From positions 85,253 through 149,252 of the forward strand of contig NZ_JAPCHV010000011.1 of assembly GCF_026107645.2 (NCBI RefSeq): 64,000 nt of DNA, given 5' to 3'. This document shows, piece after piece, positions 24,627 through 34,640 of the stretch; position 1 is the first letter of the stretch, and each line of letters begins with the position of its first letter. This DNA comes from Flavobacterium sp. MFBS3-15. Lineage in GTDB: Bacteria > Bacteroidota > Bacteroidia > Flavobacteriales > Flavobacteriaceae. Below the pieces are notes generated by a model. It worked only from the letters and a program-made list of their open reading frames with translations, did not search any database and was not told where the DNA came from. The translations under genes were made by a program, and so were the position numbers.

Positions 24627-25216
24627 GCGAAAATATTGTAATGCATGATTATGTGGTTTCGAGAGAAATGCGAAATCATAAGAACAAACATAAATCGGTT
24701 GTATTATGGTTTACCGGCCTTTCCGGCTCAGGGAAATCGACTATTGCTAATAAGGTTGAAGAAGCGCTTTTTCTTGACGGCCTTCAGACCTATACACTGG
24801 ATGGAGATAACATCCGCTCAGGAATAAATAAAGGGCTGAGTTTCTCTGAAGAGGACAGGTATGAAAATTTAAGGCGTATCGCAGAAGTGGCAAAACTATT
24901 TGCAGATGCGGGAATGGTCACGATAGGAGCTTTTGTATCGCCTTTGCATAAAGACAGGGAATTGGTGAGAAACATTGTTGGCGGGGCCGATTTTGTGGAA
25001 ATCTTTGTAGATACCAGCCTGGAAGAGTGTGAGCGCAGGGATGTTAAGGGCCTTTATAAAAAAGCCCGTGCCGGTGAGATTAAGAACTTTACAGGCATAG
25101 ATGCCCCTTACGAGAAGCCTGTTAATCCTGATGTTTTAATCGAAACTGAAAAGGAATCTATTGATATGGCAGTTAAAAAAGTAGTTACATTTGTAAAGCA
25201 TAAACTTGAAATTTAA
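24623..25216 (+). CDS. cysC: Adenylylsulfate kinase CysC
   Basis: A 197-residue kinase with the P-loop GLSGSGKST (about residues 32-40), the DGDNIRSGINKGLSF substrate loop, and the motif FVSPLHKDRELVR. It phosphorylates APS to PAPS, the universal sulfate donor. It overlaps the DUF2061 gene by ATGA and is followed 4 bases later by cysD. Stand-alone CysC next to CysD/CysN is normal for PAPS supply; the absence of PAPS reductase in this window favours use of PAPS in glycan sulfation. Confidence 0.95.
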   Translation: MSENIVMHDYVVSREMRNHKNKHKSVVLWFTGLSGSGKSTIANKVEEALFLDGLQTYTLDGDNIRSGINKGLSFSEEDRYENLRRIAEVAKLFADAGMVTIGAFVSPLHKDRELVRNIVGGADFVEIFVDTSLEECERRDVKGLYKKARAGEIKNFTGIDAPYEKPVNPDVLIETEKESIDMAVKKVVTFVKHKLEI

Positions 25217-25220
25217 AGCA

Positions 25221-26126
25221 ATGAGCAAATATTATTTGAATTACCTTGACGAGTTAGAGTCCGAAGCAATATTCATTCTTCGCGAAGTATGGGCACAGTT
25301 CCAAAACCCCGTAATCCTTTTTTCAGGCGGTAAGGACTCGATTGTTGTAACCCATCTGGCTAAAAAAGCTTTTCATCCTGCAAAAATACCTTTTGCTCTA
25401 TTGCATGTTGACACCGGGCACAACTTTCCGGAAACGATGCAGTTCAGGGACGATCTTGTAAAGGAGCTGGGTGTAAGCCTGCTTGTGGGATCTGTACAGG
25501 AAGCTATTGACAAAGGCCGCGTTACTGAGGAAAAAGGTAAAAATGCAAGCCGTAACGTGCTTCAGATTACAGCCTTGCTTGATGCTATAGAAAGTAACAA
25601 AATCGATTGTGCCATTGGCGGTGGCCGTAGGGACGAGGAAAAAGCAAGGGCAAAAGAGCGCTTCTTCTCTCACAGGGACGACTTTGGCCAATGGGATCCT
25701 AAAAACCAGCGTCCTGAGCTTTGGAACCTGTTGAATGGCAAGCATTTTATGGGTGAACACTTTAGGGCATTCCCTATCAGTAACTGGACTGAAATGGATG
25801 TTTGGAACTATATTAAGCGTGAAAACATTGCAATACCCTCCCTTTATTTCGCACACGACCGAGAAGTTGTGTGGCGTAATGACAGCTGGATACCAAAATC
25901 GGAATATCTTAAACTGGATGGAAGAGAAGAGGTTATCACTAAAAGGATACGTTTCCGTACCCTTGGAGATATTACGATTACAGGAGGTATTGAATCTGAC
26001 GCAGATACACTTGCCAAGATTGTGGATGAAGTTTCCACTATGCGCCATACCGAAAGGGGTAACCGTTCTGATGACAAACGTTCAGAATCTTCTATGGAAG
26101 ACAGGAAACGCGAAGGATATTTCTAA
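25221..26126 (+). CDS. cysD: Sulfate adenylyltransferase subunit 2 CysD
   Basis: A 301-residue ATP-pyrophosphatase with the PP-loop FSGGKDSIVV (about 37-46), HVDTGHNFPE, and the GGRRDEEKARAKERFFSHRD segment typical of CysD. It adenylates sulfate to APS, driven by GTP hydrolysis in CysN. I chose the ATG at 25221, since the upstream TTG at 25206 overlaps the end of cysC and adds no family sequence. Ends 77 bases before cysN. Confidence 0.95.
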   Translation: MSKYYLNYLDELESEAIFILREVWAQFQNPVILFSGGKDSIVVTHLAKKAFHPAKIPFALLHVDTGHNFPETMQFRDDLVKELGVSLLVGSVQEAIDKGRVTEEKGKNASRNVLQITALLDAIESNKIDCAIGGGRRDEEKARAKERFFSHRDDFGQWDPKNQRPELWNLLNGKHFMGEHFRAFPISNWTEMDVWNYIKRENIAIPSLYFAHDREVVWRNDSWIPKSEYLKLDGREEVITKRIRFRTLGDITITGGIESDADTLAKIVDEVSTMRHTERGNRSDDKRSESSMEDRKREGYF

Positions 26127-26203
26127 GAGGAAAGCAAATTACCAATCCATATTTAATAAATTGTACAATCTAAGCCCGAGCTTACAACTTATACTTCAAT
26201 ACA

Positions 26204-27463
26204 ATGAGCATTGACAATAATCAGCTATTACGATTTACAACGGCAGGAAGCGTTGACGACGGAAAAAGTACCCTTATAGGACGCCTTTTATATGATTCCA
26301 AATCTATTTTTGAAGATCAATTGGAAGCCATTGAGGCGACCAGTAAAAGAAAAGGGCACGGAGGTGTAGACCTTGCGCTTTTTACAGACGGACTCAGGGA
26401 CGAGCGTGAGCAGGGTATTACTATAGACGTGGCGTACCGCTACTTTACAACACCAAAGCGGAAGTTTATCATTGCAGATACACCGGGACACATACAGTAT
26501 ACACGTAATATGGTAACCGGAGCTTCTACCGCCAATGCAGCCATCATCCTCATCGATGCGCGCCATGGCGTTATAGAGCAAACCAAAAGGCATGCTTTCA
26601 TTGCGTCGCTCCTGCAGATTCCACATATCATTGTATGTGTAAATAAGATGGATCTTGTTGATTTTTCTGAAGAGGTTTATACGAAGATTGTTTCGCAGTT
26701 TGAGGAGTTCTCCTCAAAGTTGAATGTTAAGGACGTACATTTTATTCCAATCAGTGCGCTTGATGGCGACAATGTGGTAAACAGGTCTGAAAGGGCCGAC
26801 TGGTATCAGGGATCCCCACTTTTGCATGTGCTTGAAACTCTGCATATCAGTAGCGACATTAATAAGATTGATGCACGATTCCCCGTACAGACAGTTATCA
26901 GGCCACAGCGTGAAGGGTTTATTGACTACAGAGGTTATGCGGGAAGGATTGCAAGCGGAATATACCGTGTTGGAGATGATGTTGTAGTGCTTCCTTCAGG
27001 ATTTACTTCAAAGATCAAGTCAATAAACGCCGGTGAGGTTGAAGTTGATGAGGCTTTCGCTCCAATGTCGGTTGCCATACAGCTTGAAGATGATATAGAT
27101 GTGGGACGTGGCGATATGATCGTAAAGGCGAACAACCAGCCTGAATTATTCCAGGAATTCGACGTAATGCTTTGCTGGTTAAATAACAATCCAATGAAAC
27201 CGGGTGCGAAATATACGCTTATGCATACTTCGAATGAGCAGCGTGCAATTATAAAAGACGTAATTTACAAAGTCGATATCAATACCTATGAAAGGATTAC
27301 CGACAATAAAGATCTTCAAATGAACGATATTTCACGAGTAACCCTGAAAACAAACAACCGTTTGATGCTTGACTCATATCGTGAGAACCGTATTACAGGA
27401 AGTATCATCCTTGTTGATGAAGGTACCAACGAAACGGTTGCTGCCGGTATGGTTGTTAACTAA
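26204..27463 (+). CDS. cysN: Sulfate adenylyltransferase subunit 1 CysN (GTPase)
   Basis: A 419-residue EF-Tu-like GTPase: G1 GSVDDGKSTLIGRLLYDSK, the GITIDVAYRYF effector strand, G3 DTPGH, G4 NKMD, then two beta-barrel domains. It is the CysN-only form without a fused CysC kinase, agreeing with the separate cysC gene. With CysD it forms ATP sulfurylase. It ends the sulfate block; the flippase gene follows after about 85 bases. Confidence 0.95.
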   Translation: MSIDNNQLLRFTTAGSVDDGKSTLIGRLLYDSKSIFEDQLEAIEATSKRKGHGGVDLALFTDGLRDEREQGITIDVAYRYFTTPKRKFIIADTPGHIQYTRNMVTGASTANAAIILIDARHGVIEQTKRHAFIASLLQIPHIIVCVNKMDLVDFSEEVYTKIVSQFEEFSSKLNVKDVHFIPISALDGDNVVNRSERADWYQGSPLLHVLETLHISSDINKIDARFPVQTVIRPQREGFIDYRGYAGRIASGIYRVGDDVVVLPSGFTSKIKSINAGEVEVDEAFAPMSVAIQLEDDIDVGRGDMIVKANNQPELFQEFDVMLCWLNNNPMKPGAKYTLMHTSNEQRAIIKDVIYKVDINTYERITDNKDLQMNDISRVTLKTNNRLMLDSYRENRITGSIILVDEGTNETVAAGMVVN

Positions 27464-27547
27464 TATGGCTAACCTGACTTAAGAATACTTTGTGTTTTTG
27501 AGGTAGGCTGCCCGCAATAATTCTCCTGAATATTTTAATACTATAAA

Positions 27548-29029
27548 GTGTCGTCCAAGGAAAAAACATTAAAATCTAAAGCAAAAAATGCTTTAGCCTG
27601 GGATCTTGCAGGTTCCTTTTTGAGGCAAGCTGTTAGTTTAGGGATAACTATTCTTTTAGCCCGCCTTCTTGCTCCGGAGCAATTCGGTATTATTGGGATG
27701 AGCCTTATATTTATTACTGTTACCCAGGTGTTTATAGACGTTGGGTTTACAGATGGCCTGATTCAGAAAAAAGACGCAAGTGATGTTGCATATTCATCGA
27801 TTTTTTATATCAATATCGCTATAAGCGTACTTTTAGCAGTAATAATTTTCTTTGCGGCCCCTTATATCGGTGTATTTTATGAGAATGCCCAGGTTACTGT
27901 CGTTTTGCGTTGGCTTTCTGTTGTTCCGGTCATTGGAGCTTTGGGTAAAGTCCACGGTACGATACTTGTAAAAAACCTGAATTTTAAATCCCTTAATATA
28001 AGGGACATTGTCGCAACTATTGCCGGTGGTATAGCCGGAGTAATAGCTGCCTTCAACGGGCAGGGAGTGCTTAGTTTGGTTTGGCAGCAAATCGTCACTG
28101 CTCTTGTAGGGACAATAAGTTTATGGTTTAGCTCAAACTGGCGGCCAAAACTTATTTTTTCGCTTGCTGAAGTTCGTGCGCTTTTTTCTTATTCCAGCTA
28201 TATTTTCCTCGATCAGTTCATGAGGAATGTTTTTGACAGGATTGACACACTTTTTATAGGTAAAGTATTTTCTCCTGCAATATTAGGTTTTTACACGAGG
28301 GCTGAATCGCTAAATGCTCAGATTAATTCTTATTGTTCCAATAGCCTTCGTAAAATTGTTTTTCCTATTTTAAGTACTGTACAGGATGATGATGAACGTT
28401 TTAAAACGATATATTTTAAGGTATTTAACTTAGCATCTGTCGTTTCGTCATCAATTGCGGGAGTCTTATTCTTTCTATCGGACAAGATCATTTTGGGTCT
28501 TCTCGGAGGTAAGTGGGCACCAAGTATAGTCATTTTCCAGATATTGGTTTTCAAAACGCTAACTTCTCCTTTCGGAGCTTTATTAAGCAAAGCATTGTTG
28601 AGCAAAGGCTTTTCCAAAGTAAAATTTAATCTTAGTATCGTGCAAAGGTTAATAATGTTTACTCCTTTGACGTTGGGTTATCTTTATAATGATATTACAG
28701 TATTCGTAATTATAATGGTTATTGCCAATGTTGTAGCTTTTATAGTTAATGCATACGTAGTATATCGTTATCTCCATCTTAGCTTTGCAAAACAACTTTC
28801 GGGCTTTTTTGTGCCATTAGTTCCGTTATTTGGCTTATACATAGGGTACAAACAACTTTTTCCGGAGATAAGTTCATGGATTTTAGCTATTATATTTATC
28901 GCTTTACAATGGATATTTTTTATAGCAACCAAGAATGCAGGCTATCAATTTATTCTGCATGAACTTAAACCAATTGTCAGCAAAGTGAAGAATTCAATGC
29001 CACAATTTTTAAAAAGGATTTATCGGTGA
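27548..29029 (+). CDS. Polysaccharide flippase, Wzx/WzxC-like (MOP superfamily)
   Basis: A 493-residue polytopic membrane protein with about fourteen hydrophobic segments, opening with an amphipathic basic start (KTLKSKAKNALAWDLAGSFLRQ) and the ARLLAPEQFGIIGM motif typical of the WzxC/polysaccharide-transport branch. It would flip the lipid-linked repeat unit across the inner membrane. The likely start is GTG at 27548; no suitable ATG lies near. From here on the DNA is visibly richer in A and T than the preceding precursor genes, which begins the variable core of the locus. Confidence 0.9.
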   Translation: MSSKEKTLKSKAKNALAWDLAGSFLRQAVSLGITILLARLLAPEQFGIIGMSLIFITVTQVFIDVGFTDGLIQKKDASDVAYSSIFYINIAISVLLAVIIFFAAPYIGVFYENAQVTVVLRWLSVVPVIGALGKVHGTILVKNLNFKSLNIRDIVATIAGGIAGVIAAFNGQGVLSLVWQQIVTALVGTISLWFSSNWRPKLIFSLAEVRALFSYSSYIFLDQFMRNVFDRIDTLFIGKVFSPAILGFYTRAESLNAQINSYCSNSLRKIVFPILSTVQDDDERFKTIYFKVFNLASVVSSSIAGVLFFLSDKIILGLLGGKWAPSIVIFQILVFKTLTSPFGALLSKALLSKGFSKVKFNLSIVQRLIMFTPLTLGYLYNDITVFVIIMVIANVVAFIVNAYVVYRYLHLSFAKQLSGFFVPLVPLFGLYIGYKQLFPEISSWILAIIFIALQWIFFIATKNAGYQFILHELKPIVSKVKNSMPQFLKRIYR

Positions 29030-29105
29030 ATTTCCTTTACAGTTTCTTAAATGAGTATATAATCGTGCTTGAAGAATATAACTAGTGTTTAAGGCTTAAT
29101 TTTTT

Positions 29106-29579
29106 ATGGATTTACAATTAAAAATATATTTATTTCTTAAGAGAAGGATTGGAAAAATACAGGAACAGCATTATAAGAAATTGTATAACTTAAGTTCCAG
29201 CGTGCGACTACACAATCCGTTAATAACAACTTTGAAAGGTAATATTAGCATTGGTCCACACACATATATTAATTCGGGAAGATTCTTAACGGGAAAAGAA
29301 TCCAAAATAGTGATTGGTGAAAGCTGTGCAATTGGCCATAATGTTACAATATCAAGTATCACGCATGATTTAGCACAGCCTACAGGTCCTAATATTAAAC
29401 ATATCGAGAGTGATACGATCATTGGTAATAACGTATGGATAGGCACTAACGTGTTTATAAAAGAAGGTATTATTATTGGGAATAATTGTGTAATAGGCGC
29501 AAACAGCGTAGTAACTAAAAGTTTTCCGGACAATTCAATTATTGGGGGAATTCCTGCAAAATTAATTAGGACGCTGTAA
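29106..29579 (+). CDS. Serial-hexapeptide (LbetaH) acyltransferase
   Basis: A 157-residue protein whose middle and end are left-handed beta-helix repeats ([I/V/L]-G-x4 units: ISIGPHTYINSG, VIGESCAIGHNVTI, IIGNNVWIGTNVFI, IGNNCVIGANSVV) ending in PAKLIRTL. The H-D pair in SSITHD resembles the catalytic His of maltose/galactoside acetyltransferases (WbbJ group). Probably O-acetylates a sugar of the repeat unit. Its stop is directly followed by the next start. Confidence 0.85.
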   Translation: MDLQLKIYLFLKRRIGKIQEQHYKKLYNLSSSVRLHNPLITTLKGNISIGPHTYINSGRFLTGKESKIVIGESCAIGHNVTISSITHDLAQPTGPNIKHIESDTIIGNNVWIGTNVFIKEGIIIGNNCVIGANSVVTKSFPDNSIIGGIPAKLIRTL

Positions 29580-30404
29580 ATGGAATATACCAAAATTATA
29601 TGGATGTACTGGCATCAGGGTTTTGAACAAGCACCTGAAATTGTTTCACGCTGTGTGGAACAATGGATTGTGATGCATCCTGACTGGGAAATAAAATTGC
29701 TTGATCAAAACTCTGTTAATCAATATGCCGGGCCTTTGCCCATAGCGGAAAATGTTCTTAATAAACTTAACCTAGCCCACAGGTCTGACCTTATAAGGAC
29801 GCAATTATTAATAAAATATGGTGGAGTTTGGGCCGATCCTACTACTTTTTGTACCACAAGCCTGAATTCATGGATTCCGGAATATTTGTCAGGCGGTCTT
29901 TTTATGTTTTATAAACCAGGGAGAGACAGGATTATTTCCAATTGGTTTATAGCTGCAGAAAAAGACAATATGATTTTGAAAAAAATGTTTAAGGAATTAT
30001 GTGAATATTGGCAGAATAACAAATTTAAGAATCATGGTTCCAAAGTTTGGTATGAAGCTTTTTGTAATCGCTTGCTAAATCGTTCCCTGCCGCTTACAAA
30101 ATTATGGTTCACGTTCTTATTTAAAAAAGTCTTAAGGATTTACCCTTATATGGTATACCACTATAAATTTTACCAAATTATTAGTTCAACAAAAAAATAT
30201 GAATCGATTTGGAATTCAGTCCCTAAGTTTTCAGCACATATACCTCATAAACTTCTTCATTTAGGCCTTTTAAAACCATTAACTTCAGAAGGTAAGGATT
30301 GGATAGATCAAAAAAAGTCTCCCATCTTTAAACTAACATGGAAATTAGGCGTTCAAGAGTTTCCAAAGGGATCATTACTGAAATATATATTTGAAAATGA
30401 GTAA
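29580..30404 (+). CDS. Capsular polysaccharide synthesis glycosyltransferase (Caps_synth/GT32-like)
   Basis: A 274-residue protein beginning KIIWMYWHQGFEQAP and containing AHRSDLIRTQLLIKYGGVWADPTTFC (split here as AHRSDLIR and GGVWADPT), the DxD-like core of Caps_synth/GT32 enzymes, near residues 60-90. These cytoplasmic GT-A enzymes add hexoses to capsule repeats. The donor cannot be read. It overlaps the following sulfotransferase gene by 8 bases, suggesting the two act on the same part of the glycan. Confidence 0.85.
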   Translation: MEYTKIIWMYWHQGFEQAPEIVSRCVEQWIVMHPDWEIKLLDQNSVNQYAGPLPIAENVLNKLNLAHRSDLIRTQLLIKYGGVWADPTTFCTTSLNSWIPEYLSGGLFMFYKPGRDRIISNWFIAAEKDNMILKKMFKELCEYWQNNKFKNHGSKVWYEAFCNRLLNRSLPLTKLWFTFLFKKVLRIYPYMVYHYKFYQIISSTKKYESIWNSVPKFSAHIPHKLLHLGLLKPLTSEGKDWIDQKKSPIFKLTWKLGVQEFPKGSLLKYIFENE

Positions 30405-31473
30405 TATTAAACTATATCTCCACGTTGGAACTGAAAAGACAGGCAGTTCCTTTCTTCAGGCATTGCTATCACAAAATAGGGATAAACTTTGGGCGAAAGG
30501 AATACATTATCCTTCAGGGGGTAAGTATGAACGAGGAATGAAGGCCGGTAGAATATCTCCTGGTAACGGTAAGTACCTTTGGGAAATACTTATGAAGAAG
30601 GACTGGAATAGACTTAAACATTTGTTGCAGGGATATAAAGCAGAGGCAGAAAAAAGGAATAGCAGCAAAATACTCATTTCAAACGAAAATATTGTAGAAG
30701 CATTTTCACAGGAAGCAACGCTTTATGAATTCACAGAATGTTGTAAAAATTTAAGCATCGATATTTCCGGCATGCTATTGGTTTTGCGTGACCCTGTAGA
30801 TCAGGCATTATCCCTTTATAAGCACAGAGCTAAAAGTGGAAATATTGCAAGTATTGATAAGTGGCTTGAAGAAGGATATTTTTTGCCCCGTTTTTTATTT
30901 GGTTTTTTCCAAAATGTAGAAGAATCTAAAACTCACCTTCTTGTTCAGAAGTATCATAAAAACAGTGCTATTCTTTCAGAATATTTTTTTAAGGACTGGT
31001 TAGGAATAGAGGTACCTCCACATTCAGATGATACTTCTGTCAATCCGTCACTTACCTTGTCGGAATTACAGGTAATTAAGCAAGTAAAGACAATCAGTCC
31101 AAATTTGGTGCCGTTTTATTATAAGCGCATGCTTACAATACCTGTGAAACAAAAGGCCGAAGATAAGTTTCTTAAAAAGAAATACTTATCGGTAATATCT
31201 TCATATTTGGTAAAATATAATTCTTTGTGGAATCATTGCAATGATATGATTTTTAATAGTGATAAGCTACAACTTCCAGTAGGAGAAGATATTATTCAAG
31301 ATAGCGGATCGATATTATGTTTTTCGGAAATACAAACTGAAGCATTTGTTTTGTTGATGAAGGAAAGCAATACCTTACCCTACAAAATTGATGTTGCTTT
31401 TAACCAGAGAATAAGGCCAAAGCTTGCTAAAATTAAATGGGCTGTTATAGATTATATTAAAAAGGGAAAATAA
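30397..31473 (+). CDS. PAPS-dependent sulfotransferase, type A
   Basis: A 358-residue protein. Residues 9-18 (HVGTEKTGSS, Lys14) form the 5'-phosphosulfate loop, and VLRDPVDQALSLY carries the 3'-phosphate-binding Arg131 and Ser139 at the usual spacing of eight. The rest is helical, with no signal peptide or membrane helix, so it acts in the cytoplasm on lipid-linked sugar. Longer than the other two sulfotransferases of the locus, with an extra C-terminal region. The ATG at 30397 overlaps the upstream stop; an in-frame TTG two codons before is less likely. Confidence 0.85.
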   Translation: MSNIKLYLHVGTEKTGSSFLQALLSQNRDKLWAKGIHYPSGGKYERGMKAGRISPGNGKYLWEILMKKDWNRLKHLLQGYKAEAEKRNSSKILISNENIVEAFSQEATLYEFTECCKNLSIDISGMLLVLRDPVDQALSLYKHRAKSGNIASIDKWLEEGYFLPRFLFGFFQNVEESKTHLLVQKYHKNSAILSEYFFKDWLGIEVPPHSDDTSVNPSLTLSELQVIKQVKTISPNLVPFYYKRMLTIPVKQKAEDKFLKKKYLSVISSYLVKYNSLWNHCNDMIFNSDKLQLPVGEDIIQDSGSILCFSEIQTEAFVLLMKESNTLPYKIDVAFNQRIRPKLAKIKWAVIDYIKKGK

Positions 31474-31474
31474 A

Positions 31475-32161
31475 ATGGGCGATAATAAAAAAAGCAAAGT
31501 AATTTGTATCGGATGGCATAAAACAGGCACTACAACTATGGGAGAGGCGCTTCTCCTTTTAGGTTATAAAGTGGTTGGTGCGAGATTGGATTTTGCCGAA
31601 TCACTATTAGAAAGTGATTATACTAAGGTTCTGAAGGAAGCTGAAAAATTTGAAGCGTTTCAGGATGTTCCATGGGCAGCTTTATATAAAGAGCTTGATG
31701 CCGCTTTCCCCGGGAGCAAATTTATTTTAACTATTAGGGACGAATCGAAATGGATTAAGAGCGCAGTAAAACATTTTGGAAGCAGGGATATATTACTGCA
31801 CCGATGGTTGTACGGAAATGGAATGGCAGCGGGAAATGAAGAATTATATCTTGAGCGTTACAGAAGGCATAATGCTGAAATACTGCAATATTTTAAAAAC
31901 AGGCCTGATGATTTCTTGCTGTTATCTCTAGAAAATGGTGATGGGTGGAATAAATTATGCCCATTTTTAGGCGTACCTTTGCCGTCTGTGAAATTTCCTT
32001 ACGCAAATAAAGCCAGACATAACTACACCTTTAGAGAGAAATTTTACGCATATTTCAGAGATATTATACCTGTGTCTTTAAGAGTTAGAATTTTAATGTT
32101 TTTTGCAAAGAAAAATAAAAGAAACAGGTTTAATAACTATTATGAAAATAAAGTTAAGTAA
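31475..32161 (+). CDS. PAPS-dependent sulfotransferase, Sulfotransfer_4-like (type B)
   Basis: A 228-residue compact sulfotransferase: the phosphosulfate loop GWHKTGTTTMGEAL (Lys16) and the 3'-phosphate site IRDESKWIKS (Arg88, Ser96). VPWAALYKELDAAFPGSKFILT between them is typical of the Sulfotransfer_4 family. Separated by one base from the preceding sulfotransferase gene. A basic C-terminus (KKNKRNRF) could contact membrane lipid. Acceptor unknown. Confidence 0.88.
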   Translation: MGDNKKSKVICIGWHKTGTTTMGEALLLLGYKVVGARLDFAESLLESDYTKVLKEAEKFEAFQDVPWAALYKELDAAFPGSKFILTIRDESKWIKSAVKHFGSRDILLHRWLYGNGMAAGNEELYLERYRRHNAEILQYFKNRPDDFLLLSLENGDGWNKLCPFLGVPLPSVKFPYANKARHNYTFREKFYAYFRDIIPVSLRVRILMFFAKKNKRNRFNNYYENKVK

Positions 32162-32196
32162 ACAATTAAATTACGGATTTAATTAACTAAAATGAT

Positions 32197-33366
32197 ATGA
32201 AAATATTATTTGTTCTAGCGCAGGCTTTCGATCCAAACGCAGGAGGTGTGCAGCGTACTACTTTTACATTGGGAAAACATTTTAGTGAAAAAGGATTTGA
32301 CGTAGCCTATTTTTCTTTTTCTAATAAACATCAAGCTAAACCGCAGTATGGTCGTTTGTTTTTTGTTATAGCTGCAGGGGGGAGCGCTATAAAGGCTAAT
32401 AAAGCCTTGTTTATAGAGAATTTAGAAAATTTTAAACCTGATTATGTTATTAATCAAGCTCCTTATGACAAGAATATCCGTGATTTATTGTCATACCACA
32501 GTTTTTTTTTAAAGTATATTAATTTAGCGTGTATACATAATTCATTATTTAGTTTTAAGAGCAATGTAGAGGATATTCTCATGTCACGATTCCCGACATA
32601 TTTAAAACTAATAATTACTTCCAGGATAGTAAAACTAATTGCCCAAAGAAATCATTTAATTAAGCATCGAAAGGAATTAACAGATATAATAAGCAAGCAT
32701 GACAAACTTATATTGTTGACCCCTAAAAATATTGAAGAACTGGAATATTTTTTAGGCAAGAACTATCCTAAAGAAAAAATTATATCAATTCCCAACCCAA
32801 TCGCTATTTTCGAGAACCAATTAGATGAAAAGGAAAATGTTTTACTTCATGTTGGCAGAATCAATATACCTCAAAAGCGATCAGACTTATTGCTAAAGAC
32901 CTGGGAGTTGTGCTATGATCAATTGCCTGGATGGACTTTTATAATTGTTGGTGACGGCCCATATCTAACTGTTTTGCAAAGAAAGATTGAAGAAAAAAAA
33001 ATACCAAGGGTTATAGTGACAGGATTTCAAAATCCTGAAGAGTATTATCGAAAAGCGAAACTATTTATGATGCCCTCAGCATACGAAGGGTTGCCAAATA
33101 CTATACTTGAAGCGCAAAGCTATGGGTGCGTTTCTTTTGCATTCGACTCCTATGCTGCGATTGGCTGGATTGTTAACGACAAACAAGATGCACTATTATT
33201 ACAACCCTTTGATGTCAAAGCAATGGCAGAATCTATAATTGATTTAGCAAATAAACCTGACAAATTATTAAAAATGCAAAAAAATGCTCTCAATAACGTA
33301 AACAGGTTTGCGATTGACACAGTAATTAACAGCTGGATTAGCCTATTTGATGAGACAAGAAAATAA
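32197..33366 (+). CDS. Glycosyltransferase family 4
   Basis: A 389-residue GT-B enzyme. The N-terminal half has the AGGVQRTTF acceptor loop; the C-terminal half has LLHVGRINIPQKRSDLLL, VGDGPYL, and the E-x7-E motif in PSAYEGLPNTILEAQSYG that binds the donor. It is one of four or five GT4 enzymes of the locus. Very AT-rich DNA. Overlaps the polymerase gene by 17 bases. Confidence 0.9.
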   Translation: MKILFVLAQAFDPNAGGVQRTTFTLGKHFSEKGFDVAYFSFSNKHQAKPQYGRLFFVIAAGGSAIKANKALFIENLENFKPDYVINQAPYDKNIRDLLSYHSFFLKYINLACIHNSLFSFKSNVEDILMSRFPTYLKLIITSRIVKLIAQRNHLIKHRKELTDIISKHDKLILLTPKNIEELEYFLGKNYPKEKIISIPNPIAIFENQLDEKENVLLHVGRINIPQKRSDLLLKTWELCYDQLPGWTFIIVGDGPYLTVLQRKIEEKKIPRVIVTGFQNPEEYYRKAKLFMMPSAYEGLPNTILEAQSYGCVSFAFDSYAAIGWIVNDKQDALLLQPFDVKAMAESIIDLANKPDKLLKMQKNALNNVNRFAIDTVINSWISLFDETRK

Positions 33367-34636
33367 TAGACATAATGTACCTTACCTTTTAACAATGGTA
33401 GCCATATCGCCTGCCATAAGTTTGTTTTATCTTATATCTAATTTTGATTGGAAGGTCAAAAAGCCTTTTTTTATATTCCTAACAGTTCTTTTTGGAGCTA
33501 CAATTTTGCTTTCAAGTTCCGATGGGGCTGTGTTGAAAGAACTTGTATATATACATTATATTAATTTGCCGTTTAACCAATGGCTGGATGAACTAATTCA
33601 GATTCTCCAATTCAAGCAACCATATGGAACAAAAGGAGATGTTTTCAACCACTTGGTTTCTTACATTTCCGGGACTCTTCTAATGCTACCAGAAACTTAC
33701 TTTTATTTAGTTTCTTTTGTCTATGCATATTTCTTTGTGAATAGTTTGGAAAAAATATTGAATAGACCTACAATAGGACATAAAGGAATTTTATTTTGGC
33801 TTATAATTATAATTTTTGTTACTTATCGTTTTGTGGATAATCTCCAATCCGTAAGGACATGGACTGGTTTGTGGGTCCTTTTTTACGGAACATATTGTTT
33901 CTACACAACGGGGAAGAAAAAATATCTTTTAATAATGTTGATGGCCCCACTATTTCATATTGCTTACTTTATTATGGCGCTGCCTGTTTATTTGAGTATT
34001 ATTTTAAAGAAAGTGGATTTCCGAATATTAGTTATCTTCTATATCATGTCTTTTTTTATTACAATAAATCACGAAGCGATTGTTAAACAGCTTGGTAGTA
34101 CCGACATTGGAGCTAATAAGATTGATGCTTATTATGACGAAGATGGCGGTACAGATATTTCTCAAAGGAGGGTATCAGGTACCTTTTATGCTGTTTATGG
34201 CAGGAGTTGGTCCCAAATACAATCACCCCACATCCTCATCTTTGCTTTAATATTATCAGGCTTTATAACTAGAAAACGCTTAACTGCCATAGAATATGGT
34301 CTTTTTTGTAGTGCCTTACTATTATCAATAACTGCTAATTTAGTGTCTTTTATTGGTGCTTTTTATGTCCGGACAATGACAAATGCAGGGATATATGTGA
34401 CGGCTGCAACTGCTTTATTGGCCATGAGAGGGGCTTTTGATATAAAAAGCACAGGACATTTAAATTTATTTCAGAAAACTGCTTTATGGATTGCTTTATT
34501 AACCTTTATTCCTTATATTATATACGTAGTCGCTAACATGTTCCAATTTACCAGCGCATATATGATAGTGTTTCCAATAGGAGGTTTTTTTGGCGATAAT
34601 ATTTCAATCGGCCAATTACTAAAACAATTTTTTTAA
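33350..34636 (+). CDS. EpsG/Wzy-like polysaccharide polymerase
   Basis: A 428-residue inner-membrane protein with about ten to twelve hydrophobic helices and a large periplasmic loop between about residues 245 and 290 (GANKIDAYYDEDGGTD), followed by a second short loop. The D-N-L-Q-S-V-R-T-W segment after a helix resembles the conserved loop of EpsG family proteins. It should join repeat units in the periplasm (Wzy role); no other polymerase candidate is present. Start ATG 33350 overlaps the upstream GT gene; a TTG one codon earlier is less likely. Confidence 0.8.
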   Translation: MRQENNRHNVPYLLTMVAISPAISLFYLISNFDWKVKKPFFIFLTVLFGATILLSSSDGAVLKELVYIHYINLPFNQWLDELIQILQFKQPYGTKGDVFNHLVSYISGTLLMLPETYFYLVSFVYAYFFVNSLEKILNRPTIGHKGILFWLIIIIFVTYRFVDNLQSVRTWTGLWVLFYGTYCFYTTGKKKYLLIMLMAPLFHIAYFIMALPVYLSIILKKVDFRILVIFYIMSFFITINHEAIVKQLGSTDIGANKIDAYYDEDGGTDISQRRVSGTFYAVYGRSWSQIQSPHILIFALILSGFITRKRLTAIEYGLFCSALLLSITANLVSFIGAFYVRTMTNAGIYVTAATALLAMRGAFDIKSTGHLNLFQKTALWIALLTFIPYIIYVVANMFQFTSAYMIVFPIGGFFGDNISIGQLLKQFF

Positions 34637-34640
34637 ATTT

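Noticed and set aside
23366..27463. Assimilatory sulfate reduction operon for cysteine synthesis
   Set aside because: No cysH, cysI or cysJ is next to the block, and three sulfotransferases follow in the same locus; PAPS for glycan sulfation fits better. A role in cysteine supply cannot be fully excluded without the rest of the genome.
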